The translations under genes and the position numbers were made by a program. The notes under the pieces are model-generated. The model had not been told where the DNA came from. It worked only from the letters and a program-made list of their open reading frames with translations, and searched no databases. From Paenibacillus paeoniae (GTDB lineage: Bacteria; Bacillota; Bacilli; Paenibacillales; Paenibacillaceae): a stretch of DNA of 64,000 nt. The stretch covers positions 310,001-374,000 of the forward strand of contig NZ_QUBQ01000004.1 in the NCBI RefSeq assembly GCF_003388735.1. The letters are read 5' to 3'. How positions within the stretch are numbered: position 1 is the stretch's first letter; every line of letters starts with the position of its first letter. Below are positions 28,031 to 35,334 of this stretch, piece after piece.

Positions 28031-29071
28031 TTATGGAGTGGTAGTTTCCGTAATGGAGTGCGAAATGGATTCATCTGCTTGTGACTCTTTAGTATAACGA
28101 ACGGCTTCCTTCCAGATGAGTACAACAAGCACAGGCAACCCAATTAAACCTGTAACAAAGTGAAGTTGGATCCCCATGAGAGGATCAATAATATATGAAA
28201 CCGCATTTAATACGGACACAATAACGGCGCCAATCATGGCCACTGCTGGCAGTATTATGCGGTAATCCTCCGTTTTCGCAAGCCACCGGGCAACACTCGA
28301 AGCGATTAATCCAACCATGGCCCAGATCCCTAGTGTCGTAATAGCCGTTCCCGTGAGAACAACTGCCAACACGATACAGATGACGATGAGCCACGTCGGG
28401 TCATGACTTGAACTTCCGTTCATGCGACCGGATAAGAAAAATGAGATGAAAAAGCAGATCAGGCTAATTGGAATCAATACTGAGCCCGTGGCAAATAAAC
28501 CGGTTGGCAAATAACCCATGAGCATAAAGTTATACCCCCATAGCCTTAATAAAATGAACAGAACAACGCCAATCACGCCTGCAGCTACCAAGCCTCCAAC
28601 CAAACGTCGCATTCCAGTTACTTGAATTGGAATTACCAGTGAAAAAAGATACGCCATTAACAGACCAAATGCTGACCCCAACACGCCAATTAACGAGAAC
28701 AACCATTCATTTTGCAATTCAATGTGATAGAAAGCAATTGCAACAGCCAGGACTCCAGCAGGTACTAATCCTATTGTAGAAGGACATATTACCTTAAAAC
28801 GAGTCGCGCGCTGCAGCAAAACACCCGCCACCCCCATAGAGGCGCCATATAGCAGCGTATTAAGAACTAGTGGCAAACGTACTTCCATAATGATTTGTTG
28901 ATACAGTTCGTTATTGAACAAATCGGAGAAAGAAATAGTAAATGCGCCGCCATACCTTAATGCAAATAAAAAAGAGATCAGAGTCGCTAACAAACAACCC
29001 GCTAGCAAAATAATATTCTTTCTTGTTAAGAGTCGTATCATGCTTCGTTCTTGCAAACTATCCTGTTCCAT
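28031..29071 (-). CDS. FecCD-type permease-like membrane protein
   Basis: 346 residues, about ten membrane helices. The order EVRLPLVLNTLLYGASMGVAGVLLQ, then a GLIASSVARW segment, then a VTGLIGLPVLVVLIWKE end follows the FecCD/BtuC permease plan. The usual NPLA.P..LG signature is divergent (RFKVICPSTIGLVPAG). The ATG at 29071 has GGAGG 6 nt upstream. No ATPase, second permease or binding protein is adjacent; the nearest candidate partner is the Fur-controlled lipoprotein at 15400-16419. It is either an orphan permease of an iron-siderophore transporter or a specialised homologue. Confidence 0.75.
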   Translation of the reverse strand: MEQDSLQERSMIRLLTRKNIILLAGCLLATLISFLFALRYGGAFTISFSDLFNNELYQQIIMEVRLPLVLNTLLYGASMGVAGVLLQRATRFKVICPSTIGLVPAGVLAVAIAFYHIELQNEWLFSLIGVLGSAFGLLMAYLFSLVIPIQVTGMRRLVGGLVAAGVIGVVLFILLRLWGYNFMLMGYLPTGLFATGSVLIPISLICFFISFFLSGRMNGSSSHDPTWLIVICIVLAVVLTGTAITTLGIWAMVGLIASSVARWLAKTEDYRIILPAVAMIGAVIVSVLNAVSYIIDPLMGIQLHFVTGLIGLPVLVVLIWKEAVRYTKESQADESISHSITETTTP

Positions 29072-29167
29072 TCATATCCTCCGCTGTCATTTAATAATTA
29101 CTTTTTCGGAAGATGTAGGTATTTTTATTAGGAATGTTTTATTACATGTTTCTTGCACGGGAAGAAA

Positions 29168-29214
29168 CTTGCCGCACTTATGATATGGTTCACCGTAACG
29201 GGTTTTTTGGCAAA
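29168..29214 (+). repeat. Dispersed palindromic element, copy A
   Basis: Core CTTATGATATGGTTCACCGT at 29178-29197, enclosed by TTGCC (29169-29173) and GGCAA (29209-29213). It is the most divergent of six copies found in this window. Confidence 0.6.
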
Positions 29215-29320
29215 AAAATGTGTTAAACTACTAAAAAGAGAATCACCTATTTACAATAAGTGAGCTTCACAAATGGATGCAGGCAGGTATTACGCCAAGC
29301 ATAGTTAGAAAGGAATCACC

Positions 29321-30301
29321 ATGAATAGTTTCTTGAGGCAAATGATGAAATCATTGATCGGACCGACGATTCCCGGTGGTATCATAACCATCCTTATATT
29401 TTATCTTGATTACTTCCAATTCGAGCTAGTTGAAAAATTTCTGCTGTTTGCGGCTTTCGTCATTGTACCTCTTGTCATTTTACTTTTGAGTCATGACGAA
29501 AAGAATACCTATCAAAGGAATATCTACGCTGCTATTAAGCTGCTTCAATTTCCCGCAGCGCTGCTTACCTTAGCCTCCGTAATGAGCAGTAAGAGGTGGG
29601 GGCTAGAAAGCACGACAATACCAGGGACGCTCTCCCTTGGGTGGCTGCTGCTCACATTGCTGCTTTGCATCTATGGCTTGACCACTATTGTGATTCATAA
29701 GGGAAAAATAGCGGAAATAGCGATTGGCGCGGGGCTCGTTTATTTTTTTATAGGAGGCATTTGGTTCACCTTATATCAGTATCAAGTTAACCTCTTCCAA
29801 GCTAATCCCGCAACGCATGCGCTAAGTTCAGTCCACTTTCATTTTTCATCTGCTATCGTTCCGATTTTCATTGGTGTACTGGGGCGGATTATGACGAAGA
29901 AAAGCTGGTATCCCTGGGTCGTAGCCATCGATATCGTCGGACCCATTCTGATCGCTATCGGTATGATTTTCTCCAAGCCGATTGAGTACATTGGTGTCAC
30001 TTTGTTCGCCTGTAATATTGTCATTTACACCACTTACCTCCTTGCTTTCTTGAGGAGAAACTCTTTTCACCATAAGGCAACCTTCTTTTTAGTCCTTTCT
30101 TGCATAGCCTTTTACTCGGTTATCGTCCTTTCCATTTTCTATCCGTTACTGAAAAACATGTTTTCCTTAACCATACTTGACTTCATTCCGATTTACGGAA
30201 CACTCCATGCGTTTGGTTTTGTTTTATGTGGACTGATCGGATGGGTGTACATGGTAGATTCTCTTAAGAAAAAAAGCTTGCCTATGAGCATATCCGAGTG
30301 A
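29321..30301 (+). CDS. YndJ-like multispanning membrane protein
   Basis: 326 residues with about ten hydrophobic helices and short loops. The segment ALSSVHFHFSSAIVPIFIGV is the most characteristic stretch of YndJ-like proteins. The function of that family is not known. The ATG at 29321 follows AAAGGA by 6 nt. It is shorter than B. subtilis YndJ, lacking a C-terminal soluble part. It is transcribed alone, followed by a GAGGGTGAAGC/GCTTCACCCTC hairpin at 30322-30346. Confidence 0.75.
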   Translation: MNSFLRQMMKSLIGPTIPGGIITILIFYLDYFQFELVEKFLLFAAFVIVPLVILLLSHDEKNTYQRNIYAAIKLLQFPAALLTLASVMSSKRWGLESTTIPGTLSLGWLLLTLLLCIYGLTTIVIHKGKIAEIAIGAGLVYFFIGGIWFTLYQYQVNLFQANPATHALSSVHFHFSSAIVPIFIGVLGRIMTKKSWYPWVVAIDIVGPILIAIGMIFSKPIEYIGVTLFACNIVIYTTYLLAFLRRNSFHHKATFFLVLSCIAFYSVIVLSIFYPLLKNMFSLTILDFIPIYGTLHAFGFVLCGLIGWVYMVDSLKKKSLPMSISE

Positions 30302-30321
30302 GTCATCATTTATAACATTTG

Positions 30322-30346
30322 AGGGTGAAGCTGGGCTTCACCCTCA
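30322..30346 (+). terminator. Hairpin after the YndJ-like gene
   Basis: GAGGGTGAAGC pairs with GCTTCACCCTC across a 3-nt loop, 20 nt past the stop. There is no T-run, so it is a weak terminator or a protective hairpin. Confidence 0.6.
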
Positions 30347-30410
30347 AGCCCGCCAAGATATCCAAAAGCCAAATTCATCTTGCCGGATACTCGAAGCTAT
30401 TCCCTTAACA

Positions 30411-30545
30411 TCAAAAGGCGCAGCGTCTCGTCAGGCCTTCCTTGTAAGGTGTTGCCGGTATGGGCCCGATGCGTTGCTCGTATTTTTCTCCGCTCAATAC
30501 AAACCCTTCCTTCGTGAGGTATCCTAAGCGAAGTTCGTCCCTTTT
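30411..30545 (-). pseudogene. C-terminal remnant of an unrecognised gene
   Basis: Directly after the VanZ-family stop, the minus strand reads a protein-like frame (RVKRDELRLGYLTKEGF..., IGPIPATPYKEGLTRRCAF) ending in TGA at 30411-30413, with no start codon or ribosome site of its own. It looks like the tail of a deleted gene; the family was not recognised. Confidence 0.4.
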
Positions 30546-30550
30546 TACTC

Positions 30551-31552
30551 TTAGAATAACGATCTTAATTTTTCTTTCATACGATTTATCATCATTTGTC
30601 CCGTGTTTACCTCAGTAAGTGTAACGTCCCACATCACGGCATTTGTAGCCAGATTGGGGTCATCATTCATTAATTGAATGGTAAGTTCATTTACTCCGTT
30701 TAAAGGGATTTGAAAGGTATCCTGATTCAACCCAATTTCAGCTAATAGACCCAATGAATAAATTTCTGTGCCATCTGCAATAAAAATGATTTCACTTCTC
30801 CCATTGCTTGCAGCGTTGATTACATCATCCGGTATTGCGAAATTGCCTGCCATCCTTGTATATTTGCCATTTAAAAGATACGTAAACTCGTTAGTTCTTG
30901 TATTTTTTCTACTGTATAGATTGATCTGAGGCTCAACCTTTTTTCCGACAGAAGTAAAACTCAGTAGGGTTTCATCCCACAGTACAGACTCTTCTTTTAA
31001 TGTAAGCTCATTCAGGGCTACGACTTCGCCGCCTCCCTTTTGTAAATAATGATTGATGCCGCCAACAATAGCAATGACTCCAATCGCAAGTACAATGGCT
31101 GTTAAGATGATTCGACTGATTCCTTTAAAGTTATCTCGATCACGGCGCACTAGCCGCTGTGCCCAATATCCAACCGCCGCCCCTAATGTATTAATGATGA
31201 TATCGTCAATATCAAAGGATCCTAACCGAGAAAGCATTTGTAAGATCTCAACAATCGTAATAAACAGAATAAATAAAGTGATAAATCGAATAAAATTACA
31301 CCGAAACAGAAGAGGGATGACCATTCCAAAAGGTATAAATGCTACAAAGTTGCCCAGCTCAAAAAACCAAATTTGAAAGCTTCGTCCCATTGGAAAGTGT
31401 AAAGGAATCCCTTCAGGGATTAGACTATATCGCATGCTAGAATCTTGAAGAAATGAAGCTCTGTCGAAACCTACATATAAAAAATATAAGGTCAAAACGG
31501 TATATAATGCTAATAGTATTAGGGTGATTTTTCGCAACTTTCCTTGATACAT
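30551..31552 (-). CDS. VanZ-family membrane protein with extracellular C-terminal domain
   Basis: 333 residues, start at ATG 31552 with AAAGGA about 8 nt upstream. Residues 1-165 hold four to five helices with the VanZ pattern (ELGNFVAFIPFGMVIPLL, then EILQMLSRLGSFDIDDIIINTLGAAVGY). The acidic FDIDD and ELGN motifs are the family's conserved core. A second part (about 180-333) is soluble and resembles an NPCBM-like beta-sandwich. VanZ confers low-level teicoplanin resistance in enterococci, but most homologues have unknown roles. Confidence 0.85.
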   Translation of the reverse strand: MYQGKLRKITLILLALYTVLTLYFLYVGFDRASFLQDSSMRYSLIPEGIPLHFPMGRSFQIWFFELGNFVAFIPFGMVIPLLFRCNFIRFITLFILFITIVEILQMLSRLGSFDIDDIIINTLGAAVGYWAQRLVRRDRDNFKGISRIILTAIVLAIGVIAIVGGINHYLQKGGGEVVALNELTLKEESVLWDETLLSFTSVGKKVEPQINLYSRKNTRTNEFTYLLNGKYTRMAGNFAIPDDVINAASNGRSEIIFIADGTEIYSLGLLAEIGLNQDTFQIPLNGVNELTIQLMNDDPNLATNAVMWDVTLTEVNTGQMMINRMKEKLRSLF

Positions 31553-31889
31553 AATTACATCCTTTCTTTTCTGCAAATCTGCAGATGTACGTCCCGTTCA
31601 TTTTTGAACCGTTGCTGCTTTGAGCACAGTTTACATACGTATAGATACTTACGATACCATTTTAGAGAACAAAAATTAAATATGTGTTAATCATCTCTTA
31701 ATTTTCCCTGATGATTGCTTTGTCCATAAGGCACTATCCGGGTGTCTTTTGCTGTAAGGGCAAGGATAGGAACATTCGTTGATCGTGTCTTAAATAAACA
31801 TGTTTGTAGCTGCTTAAGTGTTATCTGAACATATACCGAATATCACCGCAACAAGACCTCTCAGCCTTCCTACAACAAGGTAAAAGCTA

Positions 31890-31918
31890 TTGCCGCACAG
31901 AAAAAGGGTTGGTATAAT
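31890..31918 (+). promoter_or_regulatory. Strong sigma-A promoter of the AAC(3)-like gene
   Basis: TTGCCG (31890-31895) and TATAAT (31913-31918) have a 17-nt spacer. The predicted start is near 31925, only a few nucleotides before the leader-peptide start codons. Confidence 0.85.
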
Positions 31919-31921
31919 ATA

Positions 31922-32036
31922 GTGAGTAATGAAATTTCAGGGCACTGCTTCGCTAGCCTTGCTAGAGACAACCCCGCTACTTGTAGCAGGGTTGTTTTTT
32001 TGTTTTTTAATAAAATGACAAGGTGGAGATTCCGAT
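31922..32036 (+). CDS. Alternative leader peptide frame (GTG start) upstream of the AAC(3)-like gene
   Basis: From GTG 31922 a 37-codon frame (VSNEISGHCFASLARDNPAT...) crosses the terminator and ends in a TGA that overlaps the ATG at 32035. It competes with the ATG frame starting at 31929. Either frame could couple ribosome movement to the attenuator. There is no good ribosome site, because the transcript starts almost at the codon. Confidence 0.3.
31929..32018 (+). CDS. Putative 29-residue leader peptide controlling the AAC(3)-like gene
   Basis: ATG at 31929 opens a 29-codon frame beginning MKFQGTASLALLETTPLLVA and ending TGA at 32016-32018. It runs through both arms of the attenuator. If transcription starts near 31925, the message is almost leaderless. 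A ribosome stalled on this frame could free or block the antiterminator arm, as in drug-induced attenuators of other resistance genes. This is inference from geometry. Confidence 0.5.
   Translation: MKFQGTASLALLETTPLLVAGLFFCFLIK
31955..32008 (+). terminator. Attenuator (terminator with competing antiterminator) before the AAC(3)-like gene
   Basis: Terminator: ACAACCC-C-GCTAC (31968-31980) pairs with GTAGC-A-GGGTTGT (31983-31995) and is followed by seven T and then six more. Antiterminator: AGCCTTGCTA (31955-31964) can pair over all 10 positions (two wobbles) with TAGCAGGGTT (31984-31993), the terminator's right arm. The two structures exclude each other. Confidence 0.85.
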
Positions 32037-32844
32037 GATGATTACGAAAGAAACAAGAGCCATCCTCACCCAAGAAGACCTCATCGACCAGTTCAAAGAA
32101 TGCGGACTCACGGAGGGACAAACCGTCATGGTGCATATTTCGTTAAGCAAGCTTGGTTTTGTTGTAGGCGGAGCCGAGACGTTCATTCGATCCCTTCTTG
32201 AAATCGTCGGAGCAACAGGAACTCTGGTCATGCCATCCCAAACGTGGAAGAATCTCGATCCTTCCGCAGGCGTGCACTGGGAGGAACCCGTAGAGTGGTG
32301 GCCTGCCATCAGAGAACACTGGCCCGCTTATGATAAAGAGGTTACCCCTGCAATCGGTATGGGTGTGGTAGCCGAGATGTTTCGCAAGTGGCCGGGGGCC
32401 AAAAGGTCCGATCACCCTGCTCGTTCCATAGCGGCAGTGGGCAAGCATGCGTCATACCTAACGGAAAATCATGATCTACGCAATATTTTTGGTGCTGGCT
32501 CGCCGCTCGATAAGCTGTACCAGTTAAACGGTCATGTGCTTTTGGTTGGTGTCGGCTACGACAAAAACACGTCGCTGCACTTGGCGGAAACAAGGGCAAA
32601 TTTCCCTGGCAAGAAGTTCTCCGAGGAAAGCAGCGCCATGATGATTAATGGCAAGCGAGAATGGGTTACTTACAGGACTCAGGCCGTGGACGACGAAGAT
32701 TTTATTCCATTGGGACAAGAATATGATAACGAAAAAGACGTGAAAATTCATAAAGTCGGAAATGCCGATGTCCGCTTCTTGGAACAACGACCGTTGGTCG
32801 ACTGGGCCCTGGCATGGATGGAGCGCAATAGAGTGCATGGCTAG
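32035..32844 (+). CDS. AAC(3)-family aminoglycoside N-acetyltransferase
   Basis: 269 residues, start at ATG 32035 with AAGGTGGAG 6 nt upstream. It follows the AAC(3)/YokD pattern: VMVHISLSKLGFVVGG near the N-terminus, GTLVMPSQTW, RSDHPARSIAAVGKHA (the conserved HP with S), and GSPLDKLYQLNGHVLLVGVGYDKNTSLHLAE. The family transfers acetyl from acetyl-CoA to the 3-amino group of aminoglycosides, but many Bacilli members have no proven drug target. The leader attenuator upstream argues for inducible expression. Confidence 0.9.
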   Translation: MMITKETRAILTQEDLIDQFKECGLTEGQTVMVHISLSKLGFVVGGAETFIRSLLEIVGATGTLVMPSQTWKNLDPSAGVHWEEPVEWWPAIREHWPAYDKEVTPAIGMGVVAEMFRKWPGAKRSDHPARSIAAVGKHASYLTENHDLRNIFGAGSPLDKLYQLNGHVLLVGVGYDKNTSLHLAETRANFPGKKFSEESSAMMINGKREWVTYRTQAVDDEDFIPLGQEYDNEKDVKIHKVGNADVRFLEQRPLVDWALAWMERNRVHG

Positions 32845-33000
32845 TGGACTTCTCTTTTAACTCTGCTTTTTATAAGACAGTGAATTTGGAAATAATGAAA
32901 ATCAAATTGTATTATGACCAATAGGAAAGCCACTGCTTGTGCAGGATCTGCAAAGAGAACATGAAAAGAATGATAAAATAAGTTAATTGGAGGGATTGCA

Positions 33001-33495
33001 ATGTCAACTCAAGTCAAAATTACTCATACTTTCAATGCTCCACGTGAACTCGTTTTTGAGGCATTCACCAAATCAGAACACCTGCAGAACTGGTGGGGGC
33101 CAAAAGGTTGGGCATTTGAGGTTTCTAAATCAGATTTCCGTCCGGGTGGGGTCTTTCATTATAGCCAGCAACCTGATGACGGCGACAAAATGTGGGTTAA
33201 ATTTGAATACACTGAAATCGTATCACCTGAGAAAATCGTTTACACAAGTTTCTTTTCTGATGAGGAAGGTAACAACGTACGTGCACCATTTGACGAAAAT
33301 TGGCCTATGGGAACCCTGACTACTATGACGTTCATTGAGGACGAAGCAAAAACGAACCTAACAGTAGTTTTGATGCCAGTATCCCCGACTGAGGAAGAGG
33401 ACAAAACCTTTAGTGAATCAAAAGACATGGTCAAAGAAGGATTCTCTGGCACCTTCGATCAATTAGCTGAATATTTGTTGAAGGTGTCATTATAA
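33001..33495 (+). CDS. SRPBCC/AHSA1-type START-like domain protein
   Basis: 164 residues forming a single AHSA1 (Hsp90 ATPase activator-like) domain: HTFNAPRELVFEAFTKSEHL near the N-terminus, WWGPKGWAFEV, FRPGGVFHY and the C-terminal helix FSGTFDQLAEYLLKV are typical. These proteins bind small hydrophobic ligands; the specific role is unknown. The ATG at 33001 has GGAGGGATTGCA upstream. It lies alone between the acetyltransferase and the P-loop protein. Confidence 0.88.
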   Translation: MSTQVKITHTFNAPRELVFEAFTKSEHLQNWWGPKGWAFEVSKSDFRPGGVFHYSQQPDDGDKMWVKFEYTEIVSPEKIVYTSFFSDEEGNNVRAPFDENWPMGTLTTMTFIEDEAKTNLTVVLMPVSPTEEEDKTFSESKDMVKEGFSGTFDQLAEYLLKVSL

Positions 33496-33550
33496 GCAAG
33501 ACCGTAGTAAGCAAATGGCAAACCACTTTCCACACTATGAGATAACGAAA

Positions 33551-33593
33551 AGAGCCCGATTTCTCGGCAGTAAATGGAGAAATCGGGCTTTTC
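33551..33593 (+). terminator. Strong terminator after the SRPBCC gene
   Basis: AGCCCGATTTCTC pairs perfectly with GAGAAATCGGGCT across an 11-nt loop and runs into TTTC; A-rich sequence on the other side makes it partly bidirectional. The rest of the 33496-33908 gap shows no gene. Confidence 0.88.
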
Positions 33594-33908
33594 ACTTTGT
33601 ACCAGGTACCTCAACAATTTAAGCAAATTGGGGTGCTGTTGTGGATACTTTAACCGAAACTCACCCGAAGCTCTTTCCCTCATCGACTAGCTCCCCATGC
33701 TACCGAGGAGCATACCAGACAAACAACCGTAGTTTCTATGCCGTATGAAACTTGACCTTCTGTAGCTCCGTCAACAAATAGCAAAAAACATGGGAAAGGA
33801 CGAACACCACTTTTTACAATGCGGAATATACAAATGAATAGGCACTTATCCCAATCATGCTTATTCTGTAATTTGCGTATCGGAATAGGCACAAAGGAGT
33901 GTTTCAGG

Positions 33909-35018
33909 TTGGCAGTAAAATCATCTCACTATTTTGCCCAAGGCAATACTGCGCACGGAGCTCATTTCCTGTATAAATCCGCATTTGATGGTCTGAACAA
34001 AATATTCATTCTTACAGGCCCCCAAGGTACGGGGAAATCGACGGTCATTCAAAGCTTAGCAGATAGCCTGCTGGATAAAGGCTTGCATGTGCAATGCTTC
34101 CACTCCCCTCTCCGTCCCGACGAACTGAATGGCATCATTTTAACAGAATTGAAGGTTGGAATTGTCGACGGGCGAGTCTGTAAGGGGATTTCGGATAGCG
34201 GGGCTGGCGAAACCGTATTTATCCATTTCGAGGAAGCGTTTAATGACAGCATTATTTTACCGGGACACATCAAAACGATAGAAGATCTTAGGGGTACGCT
34301 TGAGAGAGCCTATTCAAAAGCGTATGAAACGTTCGCAACAGCATTGCGGATTCATGACGAGTGGGAAAAATTTTATATCGATAACATGGATTTCTCGAAG
34401 GCCGATCAGATTGCACTGGATTTGATTCAAGAATTATACGCTGGTCATGAAAGCGATACGCCGACCGCTTCGCGTCACTTGTTTTTCGGGGCTGCGACTC
34501 CGAGGGGGGCATTCGATTTTATTCAAAGCTTGACCGCTCAGCTGGAAAGACGGATTTTCATCAAAGGAAGGGCGGGATCTGGCAAATCGACTCTGCTGAA
34601 AAAGCTTGCCTCCGCTGCCGAAACAAAAGGAATCGAAGTTCAAGTGTTTCATTGCGGCTTTGATCCCAACAGTCTTGATATGCTGATATTTCCGAAGCTT
34701 GGAACAGCTATCTTCGACAGTACCGCCCCGCATGAATACTTTCCGGATCGGGACGGGGATGAGACCCTAGATATGTATGCACGGGCTATAGCTCCTGGAA
34801 CAGATGAAGCCCATGCTGCTGAAATAGCCGATATCAAAGCACGCTATTCGGCAAAAATGAAAGAGGCCACTTCCCATCTGGCAGAAGCTGAAGCCATCGA
34901 TTCTCAAATTAAGAACTACTATGTTGCGGCCACGGATTTTTCAATCGTAAAGAAACTCCATCTGCAATTACAGTCCGAATTGAAAGAACGGATCGGCTCA
35001 ATTGAGCTTTCAAAATAA
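33909..35018 (+). CDS. Double P-loop ATPase of the PRK06851 type
   Basis: 369 residues, TTG start at 33909 with AAAGGAG about 9 nt upstream; the in-frame ATG at 33819 lacks a site. Two half-proteins repeat: GPQGTGKST at 37-45, followed by GLHVQCFHSPLRPDELNGII, and GRAGSGKST near 220, followed by GIEVQVFHCGFDPNSLDMLI. Each is a Walker A followed by a conserved cysteine/histidine strand. This is a conserved Bacilli family of unknown function, probably an ATPase or kinase from duplication of one nucleotide-binding unit. It is transcribed alone. Confidence 0.82.
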   Translation: MAVKSSHYFAQGNTAHGAHFLYKSAFDGLNKIFILTGPQGTGKSTVIQSLADSLLDKGLHVQCFHSPLRPDELNGIILTELKVGIVDGRVCKGISDSGAGETVFIHFEEAFNDSIILPGHIKTIEDLRGTLERAYSKAYETFATALRIHDEWEKFYIDNMDFSKADQIALDLIQELYAGHESDTPTASRHLFFGAATPRGAFDFIQSLTAQLERRIFIKGRAGSGKSTLLKKLASAAETKGIEVQVFHCGFDPNSLDMLIFPKLGTAIFDSTAPHEYFPDRDGDETLDMYARAIAPGTDEAHAAEIADIKARYSAKMKEATSHLAEAEAIDSQIKNYYVAATDFSIVKKLHLQLQSELKERIGSIELSK

Positions 35019-35293
35019 AGGTATAACCCAAAAGCGTTCTATTTCAGATAGGGCTCAGCTGTCTAATGCAAGCTGAGCTCCGTTTGAGATTGTAGCTGCT
35101 TCTACTTCTCCTGTGTCCTTCTCTGTGATCTGTCCAACAAAATCATCAAGTTCACTTAGTTGACCTTAATACAAAAAACCAGACCCTGTCCTTTCTGGAC
35201 CGTGAATGCTTGGTTGAAGCCTATATGGATATATGCCGAACGATATACGGGAAAACAACCCTGACTCTGTTTACATAAGTAGCGAAATTAGAA
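35019..35293. other. Intergenic region with one hairpin
   Basis: GCTCAGCT near 35054 faces AAGCTGAGC around a short loop and may end the P-loop ATPase transcript, although a T-run is missing. No gene was seen in the remainder of the gap. Confidence 0.35.
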
Positions 35294-35294
35294 A

Positions 35295-35322
35295 GGGCCA
35301 CTCATTTAGTAGTGGCCCTTAG
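35295..35322 (-). terminator. Terminator of the beta-propeller SLH gene
   Basis: AAGGGCCACT and AGTGGCCCTT form a 10-bp perfect stem with an 8-nt loop. On the minus strand it runs into TTCTAATTT. It begins 13 nt past the stop codon. Confidence 0.8.
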
Positions 35323-35334
35323 ATGATTCAGCAC

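Noticed and set aside
35100..35300. Small Sda-like frame (LSFLDRECLVEAYMDICRTI) after the P-loop ATPase gene
   Set aside because: Only a faint resemblance, no start codon or ribosome site, and it ends quickly; not enough to call a gene.
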